DNA from: Chloroflexota bacterium
Lineage (GTDB): Bacteria; Chloroflexota; Limnocylindria; QHBO01
Length of the DNA: 5,765 bases
Reading direction: 5' to 3'
NCBI GenBank assembly: GCA_029865285.1
Contig: JAOUHE010000108.1
Coordinates: 1 to 5,765 of the forward strand
Below, piece by piece: positions 5,383-5,765 of this stretch. Below the pieces are notes generated by a model. It had not been told where the DNA came from. It was given only the letters and a program-made list of their open reading frames with translations, and did no database searches. How positions within the stretch are numbered: the first letter of the stretch is position 1; every line of letters starts with the position of its first letter. A program made the translations under genes and the position numbers.

Positions 5383-5414
5383 GACGCCACAGTAGCGTCC
5401 GGCGCGCCCGTTGA
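5370..5414 (+). CDS. 14-codon Arg-rich mini-ORF (possible leader peptide or frameshifted N-terminus)
   Basis: ATG 5370 opens a 14-codon frame, MRTARRHSSVRRAR, ending at TGA 5412-5414; six of its 14 residues are arginine. The stop overlaps the TTG 5411 start of the next gene as TTGA, an arrangement typical of translational coupling. A TACGAT box stands 7 nt before the ATG. Two readings are open. It may be a real leader ORF that feeds ribosomes to the weak TTG start. Alternatively the true N-terminus of the downstream protein may start here, with a one-base frameshift (error or mutation) separating the frames; a basic stretch before a membrane helix would suit such a protein. An in-frame ATG also lies at 5361. 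Confidence 0.3.
   Translation: MRTARRHSSVRRAR
5389..5394 (-). promoter_or_regulatory. Predicted -10 box of the RibD-like/LLM operon
   Basis: Minus-strand TACTGT lies 6 nt before GTG 5382, again placing the predicted transcript start at the start codon. No Shine-Dalgarno and no clear -35 hexamer are visible. The box lies within the opposite-strand mini-ORF, so the two outward transcription units would interfere. Confidence 0.45.
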
Positions 5415-5765
5415 GCGCCGAGCCGCGGGCCCGCCGGGGAAGGTGGATCGCCGCCGCAATCCTGGTGCTGGCCATCTCACCGATCGTGGTGGTGGAAGCA
5501 CTGGCTCGCGATGCAACGCCGCCCGACGAGATGTCGGCGCCGCTGGATAGCGCGAAACGCGTTTTGGCGGGGCAATTCGACCTGATACCGCTTGTGCAAC
5601 GCGTCAGCTACGTCGATAGCGAGTACCGCCCCACCGACAACCTGGTGCTCCTCTACTTCGAGATTCGCACCTACCCCTACCTGTGGAGCCGGGAGGCGTT
5701 TCTCGTGTCGCGCTGCGTGCCGCTGGCCGACTTCACCGCGGACAGTTTCGCGGGCATGGGCGGGG
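5411..5765 (+). CDS. N-terminal part of a membrane-anchored or exported protein, function unknown
   Basis: This frame is open from 5396 (after TAG at 5393-5395) to the right edge, where the gene is cut after 118 codons. From TTG 5411 the product starts with a short Arg-rich segment (6-11), then a hydrophobic helix of about 20 residues (roughly 12-32, 'WIAAAILVLAISPIVVVEAL'), then a soluble region with 'RVSYVDSEYRPTDNLVLLYFEI' -type beta strands (64-85), 'PYLWSREAFLVSRC' (89-102) and a single Cys102. The layout fits a signal peptide or N-terminal anchor with the remainder outside the membrane. TTG is the only start codon in frame that keeps the basic residues before the helix; ATG 5531 would lose the helix entirely. 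I recognise no family. Composition and protein-like character of the frame support it as a gene; the exact start is uncertain. Confidence 0.6.
   Translation, partial: MSAEPRARRGRWIAAAILVLAISPIVVVEALARDATPPDEMSAPLDSAKRVLAGQFDLIPLVQRVSYVDSEYRPTDNLVLLYFEIRTYPYLWSREAFLVSRCVPLADFTADSFAGMGG

Noticed and set aside
5383..5475. N-terminal extension of the RibD-like reductase to ATG 5475
   Set aside because: The extra residues are basic and low-complexity, lie before any family similarity, and would overlap the opposite gene. GTG 5382 has a -10 box at the usual distance.
1..5765. tRNA, rRNA, CRISPR array, insertion sequence or attachment site
   Set aside because: I saw no cloverleaf, conserved rRNA segment, regularly spaced repeat-spacer units, transposase or terminal inverted repeats. 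The toxin-antitoxin pair alone is not evidence of a mobile element.

Overview
The window is GC-rich bacterial DNA with tightly packed genes and short intergenic gaps. I see no rRNA, tRNA, CRISPR array, insertion sequence or replication origin. Three things suggest a high-GC lineage such as Chloroflexota (Limnocylindria-like) or Actinobacteria: the Ser/Pro-rich linker of the first secreted protein, the F420-type LLM oxidoreductase, and the near absence of Shine-Dalgarno sequences combined with TAnnnT -10 boxes 6-7 nt before start codons. I favour Chloroflexota, but this is inference.

Layout. Positions 1-1043 (+) hold the 3' part of an exported protein of unknown function. Positions 1077-1748 (+) encode a dienelactone-hydrolase-like alpha/beta hydrolase with its own promoter. 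It converges, with a 4-bp gap, on a 12-helix MFS transporter at 1753-3000 (-). Positions 3001-3106 are the only intergenic stretch of about 100 bp; they hold the MFS promoter, an inverted repeat around its -10 box and a 9-bp direct repeat. Next, all on the minus strand and transcribed right to left from 5382 to 3107, come a RibD C-terminal-type reductase (4594-5382), an LLM/F420-type oxidoreductase (3683-4594), a ribbon-helix-helix antitoxin (3379-3642) and a RelE/ParE-type toxin (3107-3382). Stop and start codons overlap at the reductase/LLM and antitoxin/toxin junctions. At the right edge a plus-strand membrane-anchored or exported protein begins (5411 to the end). It is preceded by a 14-codon Arg-rich mini-ORF whose stop overlaps its TTG start.

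How the genes fit together. The reductase and LLM genes form a translationally coupled redox pair; a link to flavin/F420 metabolism is plausible but unproven. The toxin-antitoxin pair has a separate promoter, and three tandem 8-bp boxes fill its spacer and -10 region, as expected for autorepression by a ribbon-helix-helix protein. The most unusual area is 5357-5414, where the start regions of two head-to-head genes appear to overlap. I did not find an obviously new multi-gene system. The notable signals are regulatory: a consistent leaderless promoter architecture, dyads placed exactly on -10 boxes or start codons, and the overlapping head-to-head starts.
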